Of a stretch of DNA of 64,000 nt, positions 25,793 to 35,651 are shown piece after piece. Under the pieces are notes generated by a model. It did no database searches and was not told the origin of the DNA. It saw only the letters and a list, made by a program, of their open reading frames with translations. Where the stretch lies: positions 1-64,000 of the forward strand of contig NZ_JAAFYZ010000020.1 of NCBI RefSeq assembly GCF_018274385.1. The letters are read 5' to 3'. Each line of letters begins with the position of its first letter. Position 1 is the first letter of the stretch. This DNA comes from Catenulispora pinistramenti (GTDB lineage Bacteria; Actinomycetota; Actinomycetes; Streptomycetales; Catenulisporaceae). Position numbers and translations under genes: made by a program.

Positions 25793-28700
25793 ATGGCCGA
25801 AGTCACCATCGCCCAGAGCACGGATGTCGGTCCGATCCGCCGCGCTCGTGCCAGCCTGGTCGCGCTGGAAGCCCTGGACCAGCTACACCAGGCTCCGCAT
25901 CAAGCACCAGCATCGGAAGACCTGGCGAAGCTACGCGGCTGGTCCGGATGGGGACCGCTGGCACCAGCCTTGGAACGCTCTCGAACTGGAAGCTGGAAGG
26001 AGATCGGCGAGCGCATAGCGTTCCTGCTTCCCGAGGATCATTACAATCACGGGATTCAGGCGGCCTACAACGCCTTCTACACACCGCCGCAGATCACTGC
26101 GGCATGCTGGCAGATCCTCACCGACCTGGGATTCTCCGGCGGGAGGATCCTCGAACCAGGTTGTGGTGCCGGCGCGTTCATCGCGAGCACCCCCGATGCG
26201 ATACCCGCGGCCTGGACCGGTGTCGAACGTGACCCCACCACGGCCGCCATTGCTCGGATCCTTCACCCGGACGCCACGATCCACGCGGCGAGGCTGGAGG
26301 AAACGTCGGTTCCGTCGTACGGCATGGACGCGGTGCTGGGCAACGTACCGTTCGGGGACACCAAGGTCTACGACCCGACGGCGCCGCGCGAACTGACTGC
26401 CAACCTGCACAACTACTTCATCTACCGCTCGGTGAAGGCGTTGCGGCCCGGGGGCGTCGCTGTGCTGGTCACGTCGCGGTACACCATGGACGCGGCGGGA
26501 AGCACCGGCCAGATGGCCCGGGCTCTGATAGCCCGCGAGGCCGAGCTGCTCGGTGCGATACGTCTGCCCAACGACGCTCTCACCTCTGGTGGTACGGAAC
26601 CCCTCGTCGACGTCCTGGTGCTGCGCCGCCGTCGGGCTGGCGAACCGGCTCGTCCCGGCCAGGACCAATGGATCACGACCGGACCATCGGTCGGGGGTCA
26701 GCAGGTCAACGGATACTTTCTGACGAACCCGAGCATGGTGCTCGGCGACCTGGCCGAAGACAAGGCACCGCGCTGGGGCCGCACTCTGCGGGTTGACGCC
26801 CGTCCGGACGATCCTCCGATCGAGCTCGCGATCGCGGCCGCCGGGGGTGAGATCGTGCGCCGGGCCGCCGAGACGGGCCGACGGTGGTGCGTAGATGCCG
26901 GTGCCGCGCCGATCACCGCGGAGACCGCGCCCTTCGAACTGCGCGCCGACGGCAAAAAGGAGGGCTCGTTCCACCTGGTCGACGGTCTCGTGTACGAAGT
27001 GGTCGATGGTGCGCTTGCCGCGGTCGAACGACCCGGCAAGGAACTGCCGAAGCTGGTGGCCCTCCGCGACGCGGCGCTCACCCTGTTGAACGCAGAGCCC
27101 GACCACAGCCGGCCTGACGAGGAGCTTGCCCCTCTTCGGGCCGAAGCGGCGCGTCGCTATGACGCTTACGTCAGGGCTCACGGGTATCTCAATCGGTACA
27201 CGGTCGTGGAAGGGAAGCCCGACGAAGACGGTTCAGTGACCGCCTCGCGTCGGCGGCCGTCGATGGGCGGATTTCGCCGTGACCCGGACTTCGTCACGGT
27301 CCTGGCTTTGGAGGACTTCGACGACGACAGCCGCACAGCGACCAAGGCCGCTCTGCTCACCCGCCGCGTCAACCGGCCGCGTGAGCGCGCGACGCACGCT
27401 GAGAGCCCCGCTGAAGCCATCGCACTTTGCCGCGATGAGCTCGGTAGGTTCGACTTCGACCGCGTGGTCGCGCTGCTGGGAGTCGACGCGCAGGAAGCGG
27501 CGCGGCGCCTCACCGGGCTCGCGTTCATCGACCCGGACACGAATAGCTGGGTGCCGGCCGATGAGTACTTGAGCGGGAACGTGCGGGCCAAGCTGGTGCG
27601 AGCACGAGCGGCGTCCGTCATTGGCAGCGACCGCTTCGGCGGGAACATCCCGGCGCTCGAAGCCGTCATCCCCGTAGATCTCGAACCGGAGCAGATTGAA
27701 GCCAACCTCGGTGCACCGTGGATCCCGGCCACGGACGTACGAGACTTCGCTCAGGAACTGCTCGGATTCCCGGTGAAGGTCTGGCATGAACCACGCACCA
27801 ACACGTGGAGTGTGACCGCCACTCGGCGCGCGGAAGAGTCCGCGGCAGCCACGGCCGATTGGGGCACCCCCCGGCTCAACGCGTATCGGCTGCTCGAATA
27901 CGGTCTCAACGGCAAGGCGCCTGTGGTCTATGACGTCGTCGACGACAAACGCGTACGCAACCAGGACGAGACGATCGTTGCGAACGACCGCCTGGATGCC
28001 ATGGCCGGACGTTTCGCCGATTGGTGGCGGGAGGAACCTGATCGCGCCGACCGCCTCACTTACGCCTACAACCAGGTCTTCAACGCCGTCGTTCCCAGGA
28101 AGTACGACGGCGGGCACTTGACCTTCCCCGGTTTGGATGCTGAGTTCGAGCCGTATCCTCACCAGCGCGACATGGTCGGCCGCATGATCTCCGGAGACGA
28201 CGCGCTGTGCCCGTATCCGGTGGGTACCGGCAAGACGGCGACCATGTTCATGGCCGCGATCAAGCTCAAGACTCTCGGGCTGGCGTCCAAGCCGCTGATC
28301 ATTGTGGTGCCCTCCACGCTTGAGCAGATCGCTCGCGATGGTAAGCGGCTGTTCCCCAACGCCCGGATTCTCATGGCGGGCAAAGAGGATCTTGCGACGG
28401 CCCGCGGACGCAAGTTGTTCGCGGCACGCTGCGCGATGGAGGACTGGGACGCGGTGGTCATGTCCCATCCGTCCTTCACCTCTCTGCCAGTCCATCCGAC
28501 GGTCAAGGCGGAGTACCTGACGGCGTTGGCCGCCGACTACAGAACGGCGCTTATCGAGGCGAACGCGGACTATGCCGACCCGCGCAAGATCAAGCAGATC
28601 GCCAAGATGGTCGACAACCTGGACGCCCAAGCCAAGACGCTGTTGAACCACGCCACTGACGACGGGATCTTCTTCGAGCACCTGGGAACCGACTACCTGC

Positions 28701-31700
28701 TCGTCGATGAGATGCACTACTTCAAGAACCTCGGCGTGCCGGTGCACACCGACGGCTTCGCGATCAACGGTTCCAAGCGCGCTCAAGACCTGGACATGAA
28801 GCTGACCTGGCAGCGCAGTCGGCATCCAGGCCAGCCGGTGGTCACCGGATTTACCGGTACCCCGGTCTCCAACACACTCCTCGAGCTGTTCATCCTTCAG
28901 CACTATCTCCAGCCTCAGCGTCTGGAAGAGCTTGGGCTGACCTCGGCGGACGCCTGGGCGAAGCTGTTCGTGCGCTTCGCAACCGGTGTCGAGATCACTC
29001 CGGATGGCGGCTTCCGGCTCAACCGCCGCCCGGTCGAGATCATCAACATCCCCGAGCTGATGCATACAGTGGCCGAGTTCGCCGAGCTGCGGGCGCCGGA
29101 GGCCTTCCCCGTCGTGCGGCCCGATGCCGAGCGGCACGTCGTGGTCATTGACGCTTCCGATGCTGTGCGCGACTACGTGCATGATCTGGCGGACCGGGCG
29201 GACGACATCCGGGCCGGGGGAGTGCCGGCCAACGAAGACAACATGCTCAAGATCTGCTCAGACGGTCGCAAGGTGGCGCTTCACGAATCACTTGTCGGAC
29301 TCGAACCCGAGGGTCCTGGCAAGGTCGGTGCGGTCGCGGCGAACGTCGCGCGCATTTACCACGGGACCAAGGACCTCGAACTCGTCGGCGACGGCTCGGG
29401 CACGCTCGGGCGGCTCCAAATGGTCTTCTGTGACCTCGGCACACCGAACAAGGACAAGGGAAACCAGGTCTACGGCATCATCCGACAGCAGCTGATCGCC
29501 GCCGGCGTCCCGGTGCGGGGTATCCGCTTCATTCACGAAGCCGCCACGGACGCTCAGCGCCTGGTGCTGTTCGACCAGTGCAACAAGGGAGAGGTCAACG
29601 TCCTGCTCGGTTCCACCGACAAGCTCGGAGTCGGTGTCAACGTCCAGCGCCGCGCTGTCGCGCTACACCACGTCGACGCGCCCTGGCGGCCTGATCAAGT
29701 GGAGCAGCGCGAAGGGCGCGTGTGGAGACCGAAGAACCTGAACTCGAACGTGGATATCTATCGCTACGTCACCAAGGATTCCTTCGACGCTTTCATGTGG
29801 CAGACCCTGGAGCGCAAGGAGAAGGCCCTACGCCCGATCCTGGCCGGCCAGGTCACCGCACGCAGCATCGAGGACATCGGCGATGTGGCGTTGGACTACG
29901 GCCAGATCAAGGCGGTCGCCACGGGCAATCCGATGCTGGCTGAGCTGAACGAGCTGAATGTCAAGGTCAAGAGCTTGGCGAGCCTGGCGGCCAGCCATCA
30001 GCGCAATCAGCGCCGCCTGCGCGCCGACATCCACACCCTCAACATGCAGGCGGCCGCAGCAGCGACCAACTGTCAGGCACTGGAGAGCGTCGCCCAGTTC
30101 GCCACAGCCTTCGGTGGCGAACTGCCGTGGCGTGATGTCCTCGGCAACTCCATCCCTCACGAAGCTGTGCCCGCGCTCCTCGGAGACCTAGTCGAGTCCA
30201 CCATTGCTAAGGGCTACTGCGACCACGAAGTGTTGTGGCGCGGCATGACTATCGACTTCACCTGCACCAGGAGGGGACGCGAAGAGCTGATCTCTGCGCG
30301 CATCATCACCGGCGATAACCGGCACCGGGTAGACGTCCCTGTGAATAGGGCCTGGACGGCCAAGGGCCAGCACTGGCGTATCAGGGATGCCATCGCGGCC
30401 TCGGTTGACAGTGCCGAGCAGGTCGCGGCCGAGACGCGGGCGAACATCGAAGTGCTCCGACAGCGGATCGCCGAGAACGAAGCCGCCATCGGCCAGCCGT
30501 TTGCCGACCAAGCCGCTCTGGACGAGGCGCGTGGGCAGCGCGCCGTGCTCGATGCGGCGATCCGCGAGCAGGCCCGGAGAGATGAGGAAGCACGCCGCAG
30601 CCGCGTTGCGCGCACCGCGGAGAAGGCTGCTGTTGCCGGCGTGGATGGCGAGAGAAACGCGCTGCTTCTTCGAATGCTTACATCCATGTCCGCCGTTGTC
30701 TCGCGCGGGGAGGCTGAGCCCGAGCCGACGAGGCCGCAGACTGCCCAAGTCACGCATGAGTCTGTCCGCGAGCCTACGGCTAGGAGCACCCCAGATCTGG
30801 TCGAATCGCGGCCCGCAGCAGGGGAGCTGTCGCCGGCCCAACCAGAGGGCGCTGCTTCGACGACGCAGCCCGAGCCCGAACCCAAGCAGGCGACCGAGGC
30901 CCGTGCTACTTCTCCTGAGCCGGACTCGCGAGCGTCGCTTCCCGCGCTCCGCCGCATTACTCAGGAATCCACAACCCAGGAGCCATCGGAGATGTTCGAG
31001 CGGGCGATCGCATTGGCCAATCAAGGATTTCACGTCTTCCCGCTCAAGCCAGGCACCAAGAGACCGATGTTCAAGGCATGGGGAAGCCTGGCGAGCACCG
31101 ATCCCGCGCAGATCGCTCGCTGGTGGAGAGCTACGCCGAGCGCGAATATCGCCATCGCCTGCGGGCCGTCGAATCTGCTTGTCATCGATTTGGACAAGGC
31201 CAAGAAGCCTGGCGGACCGCAACACGGCCAACAAACGCTGACCGCACTGGCGGCTGGCCACGAGCTGCCCCGCACGCTCAGCGTCGCCAGCGCTCGTGGT
31301 GGCCGGCATCTCTATTTCCGTCAACCTGAAGGTACCGAGCTGCGGAATACCGCGGGCAGCGAAACCGCCGGCCTCGGCCCGCTGATCGACACCCGCGGCC
31401 ACGGCGGCTTCATCGTCGCGCCAGGCTCTGTCTTCGAAGGCGGGAGCTACCGCGTCGAGGACGACGCGCCTGTTGCGCCGCTGCCCGGGTGGATCGTCGA
31501 TGAACTTGGCAGGCGGAAAGCCCCTGCGGAGCCAGCCCTTGCGCCCGCGCGTCCGCGTACCCCTACGACCGATCGACGGCGTAGCGCATACGGCAACGCG
31601 GCCCTGAACCGGTCGGTCGACACCGTGGCCACAGCACCGGAGGGGACGCGCAACGACACCCTGAACCGGGAAGCGTTTCGCATGGGCCGCCTCGTCGGCG

Positions 31701-33256
31701 GTGGCGTTCTGCAGCGAAACGACGTCGAGAGCGAGTTGGTGACCGCGGCGCGCCACGCTGGTCTGTCGCCCGGCGAGGTGGCGAACACCGTCAGGTCCGG
31801 CCTGACTGCCGGCGCCAGCCACCCGCGCTCCATTCCCGACCGAGACCCCCTTCCCAGGACCCGCCGACAGCACAAGGACAACGTCATGACTACAACAGAG
31901 CATGAGCCGGAACCCGCAGCCGAGGCCGTTGCCGCGCTTTCGACCGCCACTGAGGCTGTCGCACCTCAAACACCGGAGCGGAGCGTCGAGAACTCGGAGG
32001 CTACTGCGGTCGATGCCGGCGCGGGTGAGGCAGCGCTGGTCATGGCAACGGCTTCTTCCGCCCCGCTCCCCGAGACGTCACCGGAGACCGCTGCCGAAAG
32101 AGAGCCCGCCCCTGAACCGGCGCCGACCGCCGAAACTCACGCTTCCGGAAACATCTGGAATGATCTCCGCGCCAGCTTCGACAATGTCCATCAGGTCCTT
32201 GCCAATTGGGCCGACCGTGATGACGTGACAGACGATCTGAAGCCAGCGCTGGACGAGGCGTCGAGGCGCATAGCTGAGATCGTAGACACACGTGGTCAGG
32301 CCGACAGTCCTCTACCAGTTGCTGATTCGCGAGGTACCGAGGCCGTCGACCAAGGCGCGTACGACCAAGCGGCAGGCTTCGTGGAACCGGTAGACACCGC
32401 GTATTCGGAAGCCCGAAATGCTGGACTCCCCGCCGAGAGCCCTGAGTGGGTGGGGATCAGTGCTATTCGCGACGCGGTCCACAACCTGTGGGACACCGTC
32501 AAGGCCGTCGCCGGCAGATACTGGGCCGAGCTGTCTGCGGACGTCCGCGTCGCAGGACCTCTGAAGTCGCTCGCCACCCGGGCCGCTCGAGGAATTGCGA
32601 ACCTGGCCACCCGCGCGGTCAACCATCTCGAACAGCGTGGTGCGGAGCAGCGGCCCGGCGTCGAGTCGCTGGCGAGCCTTCGTGAGGCGTATATCAACGC
32701 ACGCGGCGAGGTACGTGCGCACGCGGCAGCGTACGAGTGGCAGCGGATCTCGGCCCTCTGGGGCACGGTCGGCACCCTCGCTCGGCAGACCGGCGACGTA
32801 GGAATCCGCGCGGTGGTCGCCCGCAGTGCCGATGCCATCTCCGACCACGCGGACGCGCTCAGCCGCCGGGTCGCTCAGGATGTCCATGCTGGCGCTGCTG
32901 CCCGCGCGCTCACCGTCCTCGCCCGCGCAGCCGAGCACCATGCCTCCGTCCTTCGTGCCCCCAACACCGGTCAGGCCCCAGACACCGGGCACAGTCGCGC
33001 TTTGGGCTCGGCGGGCTCTGCTGGCGCTACAGCCCCCGCCGGCCCCGGGCAACAGGGCGCGGATTCACGAGCGCTTCAAGCAAGGGCAAATGAGGTTGCC
33101 CGGCTCGCGCAAGCCAGACTGGGCCAGGCGCCCAGGCCGGATGCCGTTCCGAGCAAGCCACAAGGTGCCAACCTCCCTCGCCGTCATCAGGAGAACCCGA
33201 TGAGCTACCGGCCGCCGGCTTCTTCGCAGGAGTCAGCGAGAGGACCGCGTTGGTGA
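25793..33256 (+). CDS. Giant polyvalent protein: N6-methylase, SF2 helicase, PrimPol and helical tail
   Basis: A 2487-residue protein. Residues about 110-310: SAM methylase with ILEPGCGAGAF (motif I) and GNVPFGD (about 183-189) in the place of the NPPY motif. About 780-1330: superfamily 2 helicase with YPVGTGKTATM (Walker A, about 806), LLVDEMHYFKN (about 970), TGFTGTPVSN and QREGRVWRPKN (motif VI, about 1303). About 1400-1640: coiled coil. From 1734: bifunctional primase/polymerase N-terminal domain with FPLKPGTKRP, LLVIDLDKAKK and RGGRHLYFRQP. From about 2030: disordered linker and an alanine-rich helical region. Methylase-helicase fusions of this kind are carried by plasmids, ICEs and phages and are linked to antirestriction (P1 DarB type). 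GGAGG precedes ATG 25793. The 3' end overlaps the convergent regulator gene by 52 bases. Confidence 0.87.
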   Translation: MAEVTIAQSTDVGPIRRARASLVALEALDQLHQAPHQAPASEDLAKLRGWSGWGPLAPALERSRTGSWKEIGERIAFLLPEDHYNHGIQAAYNAFYTPPQITAACWQILTDLGFSGGRILEPGCGAGAFIASTPDAIPAAWTGVERDPTTAAIARILHPDATIHAARLEETSVPSYGMDAVLGNVPFGDTKVYDPTAPRELTANLHNYFIYRSVKALRPGGVAVLVTSRYTMDAAGSTGQMARALIAREAELLGAIRLPNDALTSGGTEPLVDVLVLRRRRAGEPARPGQDQWITTGPSVGGQQVNGYFLTNPSMVLGDLAEDKAPRWGRTLRVDARPDDPPIELAIAAAGGEIVRRAAETGRRWCVDAGAAPITAETAPFELRADGKKEGSFHLVDGLVYEVVDGALAAVERPGKELPKLVALRDAALTLLNAEPDHSRPDEELAPLRAEAARRYDAYVRAHGYLNRYTVVEGKPDEDGSVTASRRRPSMGGFRRDPDFVTVLALEDFDDDSRTATKAALLTRRVNRPRERATHAESPAEAIALCRDELGRFDFDRVVALLGVDAQEAARRLTGLAFIDPDTNSWVPADEYLSGNVRAKLVRARAASVIGSDRFGGNIPALEAVIPVDLEPEQIEANLGAPWIPATDVRDFAQELLGFPVKVWHEPRTNTWSVTATRRAEESAAATADWGTPRLNAYRLLEYGLNGKAPVVYDVVDDKRVRNQDETIVANDRLDAMAGRFADWWREEPDRADRLTYAYNQVFNAVVPRKYDGGHLTFPGLDAEFEPYPHQRDMVGRMISGDDALCPYPVGTGKTATMFMAAIKLKTLGLASKPLIIVVPSTLEQIARDGKRLFPNARILMAGKEDLATARGRKLFAARCAMEDWDAVVMSHPSFTSLPVHPTVKAEYLTALAADYRTALIEANADYADPRKIKQIAKMVDNLDAQAKTLLNHATDDGIFFEHLGTDYLLVDEMHYFKNLGVPVHTDGFAINGSKRAQDLDMKLTWQRSRHPGQPVVTGFTGTPVSNTLLELFILQHYLQPQRLEELGLTSADAWAKLFVRFATGVEITPDGGFRLNRRPVEIINIPELMHTVAEFAELRAPEAFPVVRPDAERHVVVIDASDAVRDYVHDLADRADDIRAGGVPANEDNMLKICSDGRKVALHESLVGLEPEGPGKVGAVAANVARIYHGTKDLELVGDGSGTLGRLQMVFCDLGTPNKDKGNQVYGIIRQQLIAAGVPVRGIRFIHEAATDAQRLVLFDQCNKGEVNVLLGSTDKLGVGVNVQRRAVALHHVDAPWRPDQVEQREGRVWRPKNLNSNVDIYRYVTKDSFDAFMWQTLERKEKALRPILAGQVTARSIEDIGDVALDYGQIKAVATGNPMLAELNELNVKVKSLASLAASHQRNQRRLRADIHTLNMQAAAAATNCQALESVAQFATAFGGELPWRDVLGNSIPHEAVPALLGDLVESTIAKGYCDHEVLWRGMTIDFTCTRRGREELISARIITGDNRHRVDVPVNRAWTAKGQHWRIRDAIAASVDSAEQVAAETRANIEVLRQRIAENEAAIGQPFADQAALDEARGQRAVLDAAIREQARRDEEARRSRVARTAEKAAVAGVDGERNALLLRMLTSMSAVVSRGEAEPEPTRPQTAQVTHESVREPTARSTPDLVESRPAAGELSPAQPEGAASTTQPEPEPKQATEARATSPEPDSRASLPALRRITQESTTQEPSEMFERAIALANQGFHVFPLKPGTKRPMFKAWGSLASTDPAQIARWWRATPSANIAIACGPSNLLVIDLDKAKKPGGPQHGQQTLTALAAGHELPRTLSVASARGGRHLYFRQPEGTELRNTAGSETAGLGPLIDTRGHGGFIVAPGSVFEGGSYRVEDDAPVAPLPGWIVDELGRRKAPAEPALAPARPRTPTTDRRRSAYGNAALNRSVDTVATAPEGTRNDTLNREAFRMGRLVGGGVLQRNDVESELVTAARHAGLSPGEVANTVRSGLTAGASHPRSIPDRDPLPRTRRQHKDNVMTTTEHEPEPAAEAVAALSTATEAVAPQTPERSVENSEATAVDAGAGEAALVMATASSAPLPETSPETAAEREPAPEPAPTAETHASGNIWNDLRASFDNVHQVLANWADRDDVTDDLKPALDEASRRIAEIVDTRGQADSPLPVADSRGTEAVDQGAYDQAAGFVEPVDTAYSEARNAGLPAESPEWVGISAIRDAVHNLWDTVKAVAGRYWAELSADVRVAGPLKSLATRAARGIANLATRAVNHLEQRGAEQRPGVESLASLREAYINARGEVRAHAAAYEWQRISALWGTVGTLARQTGDVGIRAVVARSADAISDHADALSRRVAQDVHAGAAARALTVLARAAEHHASVLRAPNTGQAPDTGHSRALGSAGSAGATAPAGPGQQGADSRALQARANEVARLAQARLGQAPRPDAVPSKPQGANLPRRHQENPMSYRPPASSQESARGPRW

Positions 33257-33840
33257 ACGTGGTGATCACCCTTCTGAGCGGCTGCCAGAGTATTGATCAG
33301 ATCTCGTAGCTGTCGATCGAACTGGTCACTGGTGCCAGCCCACCTTGAGAAACTATCGAGTCGCTCCAGGGCGACGGTGTAGCCCAACTTCTGTGCCCAG
33401 ACAATAAGTGCAATCGGCCGCGGAGGTACGCGAACCAGCTCCCACCGCTGGATTGAGTCCCTGCTGACGCCGACGCATCGACCGAGTGCTTGCTGCGAAA
33501 GTCCCAAGGCCAAACGGCGGTTACGCAACGGAACGGCCAGACGCCGTCGCTCGAAGACCTCCCAGGGCTCGCCGGCTCGCACGCGCAAACGTCCGGACAA
33601 TACCTCGCCATCCCGGCCGAGGACTACCAAGCGCCGGCCAAGCGCACGGGCGAGCAACATCAGATGTGCCAGGGTGGGCTCGACGGCCCCGGTCTCCCAC
33701 TCGGAGACCGCTCTACCTCTCACCGGCAGCCCGACCGCCAGTTCATTTTGGGAAAGCCCGGCATCCAGTCGGGCGGATCGGAGGTCCCCGGTCATTCCCG
33801 CGAGCGTCCGCTCCGCCCTAAGGTCTACACGCAGCGTCAT
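33205..33840 (-). CDS. Regulator with two XRE helix-turn-helix domains
   Basis: A 211-residue protein with two Cro/C1-type HTH units: RSARLDAGLSQNELAVGLPV (about residues 18-70) and RNRRLALGLSQQALGRCVGV (about 110-165). A tandem-HTH layout in one chain can bind asymmetric or paired operators. ATG 33840 is chosen because it overlaps the stop of the upstream ATP-binding gene as ATGA; a GTG at 33864 is in frame. It is convergent with the giant methylase-helicase gene and overlaps its last 52 bases, so strong transcription of one may affect the other. Confidence 0.7.
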   Translation of the reverse strand: MTLRVDLRAERTLAGMTGDLRSARLDAGLSQNELAVGLPVRGRAVSEWETGAVEPTLAHLMLLARALGRRLVVLGRDGEVLSGRLRVRAGEPWEVFERRRLAVPLRNRRLALGLSQQALGRCVGVSRDSIQRWELVRVPPRPIALIVWAQKLGYTVALERLDSFSRWAGTSDQFDRQLRDLINTLAAAQKGDHHVHQRGPLADSCEEAGGR

Positions 33841-34319
33841 CGGCGTTCCCGGCCCCAGTGACACTGCTCAGGTACTGTCGGATGCCGCTCGGGTCGTAGT
33901 GTTCCCGGTATCAAGATCTCTGCCCATACCGACCGTGAAGTCTGATCGCCGATCACTCCCCACACCGACGACACCGCCGCGATCATTGCCAGACCACGTC
34001 CGGCTTCGGCCTCATCGCCGAGGTAGTCGAGGTCTTCGGCGCTGTCGATCGACGGGAGTTCGCAGATGTGCGGCACGGTCGGCCCGCCTTCGTCGATCAC
34101 ACGGATCTGCCACCGGTCCGGGAAGCCCGCGACCTGAAGCGTGAATTTGCCGCCCGGTTCACCGCTCTCGCTGTGCTGGATAGCGTTGCCGGCCAACTCC
34201 GACGCGACCATCTCCATCACATCGGCGCCTTCACGGTCGCCAGCCACGAGGCGCGTGAACTCTCGGACTGCCGTCAGGTACTCGGGTAGCCCCTCGAAAC
34301 TCTTGGACCAGTACGACAC
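33837..34319 (-). CDS. HATPase_c (GHKL) ATP-binding regulator, anti-sigma-like
   Basis: A 160-residue GHKL-fold protein with N-box VASELAGNAIQHS, a D-box variant RVIDEGGPTVP and G-box EAGRGLAMIAAVS. Stand-alone proteins of this size in actinomycetes (RsbW-like) usually act as anti-sigma factors or partner-switch kinases; the target here is unknown. Its stop overlaps the start of the double-HTH regulator gene by 4 bases, which suggests that both act together. A further small gene lies 3 bases upstream. Confidence 0.8.
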   Translation of the reverse strand: MSYWSKSFEGLPEYLTAVREFTRLVAGDREGADVMEMVASELAGNAIQHSESGEPGGKFTLQVAGFPDRWQIRVIDEGGPTVPHICELPSIDSAEDLDYLGDEAEAGRGLAMIAAVSSVWGVIGDQTSRSVWAEILIPGTLRPERHPTVPEQCHWGRERR

Positions 34320-34322
34320 GGC

Positions 34323-34628
34323 TCACCTCGCCTCGCCCGCATTGCCGTCAGGCCCCAGGTCGACCATGGCATCTGCGATGTGCTGGTTGACAACCTCAGC
34401 AGCCTTCTTCGGCTCGATACCCCGCTCGTACATCGCCAGGCACAACAGCGACGCTCGCAAGCCGTCGAAGTGTCCTGACCACACGGTGAGCTCCACGGAG
34501 CTCTCCGGGCCGAGCGCCGTCGGGTCGAAGCCCATGACGGCGGCCAAGTAGAGCAACGTGCCGTAGCTGTCCGTGTGGCCCTCTTCGTTGACGCGTTTGA
34601 GGATCCTGTCCTTGGCGCTCTCAGCCAT
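34323..34628 (-). CDS. Small acidic hypothetical protein
   Basis: A 101-residue helical protein starting MAESAKDRILKRVNEEG, with YLAAVMGFDPTALGPESSVE and a late EPKKAAEVVNQHIADAM. Family not recognised. ATG 34628 follows AAGGATGGG. It is the first of three minus-strand genes with gaps of 3 bases or less, so it shares a transcript with the ATP-binding and double-HTH regulators. Confidence 0.6.
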   Translation of the reverse strand: MAESAKDRILKRVNEEGHTDSYGTLLYLAAVMGFDPTALGPESSVELTVWSGHFDGLRASLLCLAMYERGIEPKKAAEVVNQHIADAMVDLGPDGNAGEAR

Positions 34629-35651
34629 GTGCACCCATCCTTGATCGTGAACCGCGAGACTCGATGTGTTGGTGACGCCATAACGCTGGGGTGTGGCCGG
34701 GGGCGTCTGAAGCCCGCCTAGCCGGCGGAGTGGAGACTGTTCGGCGTAGCCCGCGCTCCGAGATACGGTGGCGGCCCGGCTTCCCAGGCTGGCTATTGCC
34801 CCGTCTGCACCAAATGCAGACCGCTAGCAGAGGCGCGGCGCAAAGCGCCCTTGATGGCTTTTGGGAAGCGTGACGTCCGTGAACGGCTGACCGTGTGGGG
34901 TAGTAGCTGTAGCACCAGACCGTTAGCGCCAGAACCGCAGTCTGCATCCGCTCCTCCGTCGTTCATCGAACGTGGGGATCGCGGTCGGTGATGTGCCGCA
35001 TCCCGCTCTCGACGGTAAGAGATGCCTGGTCAGACCGATCCAACATAGTGTTGGGATGCGTCGTCGCGCGCGGCAACGTAGTGGTGGAAGTTCGAGGAGC
35101 GCGCTCGGGCCTCTTCGAAGTCGCTGCCTGACTGCCCTACACGATCCACAGCCCGGAGGGCGTCTGCGATCTTCCTTCTGCTCGCGGTCGGGCACGTACT
35201 CGCTATCGTCCCGTTTTCGGCGGGGTAGCCACAGCTCTATCTCGAGGCGTTGTCCATGGATGACTCGTCCGCTGGTGCTGATTGTGATGCGGTGGACGGT
35301 GAGGTAGCCGGGTGTTGTTTGTAGCGGTATCGCAATCCTTCTGGCGACGAGCGTCGGTTCCGGTGAGGAGATTTGTAACTGTGAGCAGGTGAGATCCGCA
35401 GACTAATAGGGCAATAAAGCCATCGCCTGTGTGGATCTCTACGGCATCGCGCCCTTCGGTATCCCTGGGTACTACTTGCTAGCAGGCGAAGAGGTCACGT
35501 GTCGGGACTGGCTCCCATGCAGTGCAGTGTGCGAACATCTCCTGACCTGGTCGATCTACACGGTCGGCACGAACGCTCATTCTCGGCGTCCCAATACGCC
35601 GATACGACCGGTCCTGAACCCGAGCCGCCTTTCCCGACTGCCTCATCAGAG
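34629..35651. other. Non-coding or decayed stretch with two hairpins
   Basis: About 1 kb without a recognisable gene on either strand. Open frames here give no family resemblance. Two clear hairpins lie close together: GTCTGCA (34803-34809) with TGCAGAC (34815-34821) around a 5-base loop, and GGCGC (34837-34841) with GCGCC (34845-34849) around AAA. They could belong to a small RNA, an attenuator or a terminator; the T-tract after the second is short (CTTTT). The rest looks like degraded sequence at the edge of the IS-rich zone. Confidence 0.35.

Noticed and set aside
27233-29182. Long open frame on the minus strand (649 codons) opposite the methylase-helicase gene
   Set aside because: A shadow of GC-rich third positions: histidine/glycine/arginine-rich translation with no motif, while the plus strand has a full set of helicase motifs.
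30188-31969. Minus-strand open frame of 593 codons opposite the PrimPol part
   Set aside because: Same reason; arginine/cysteine-rich, no domain, no ribosome site.
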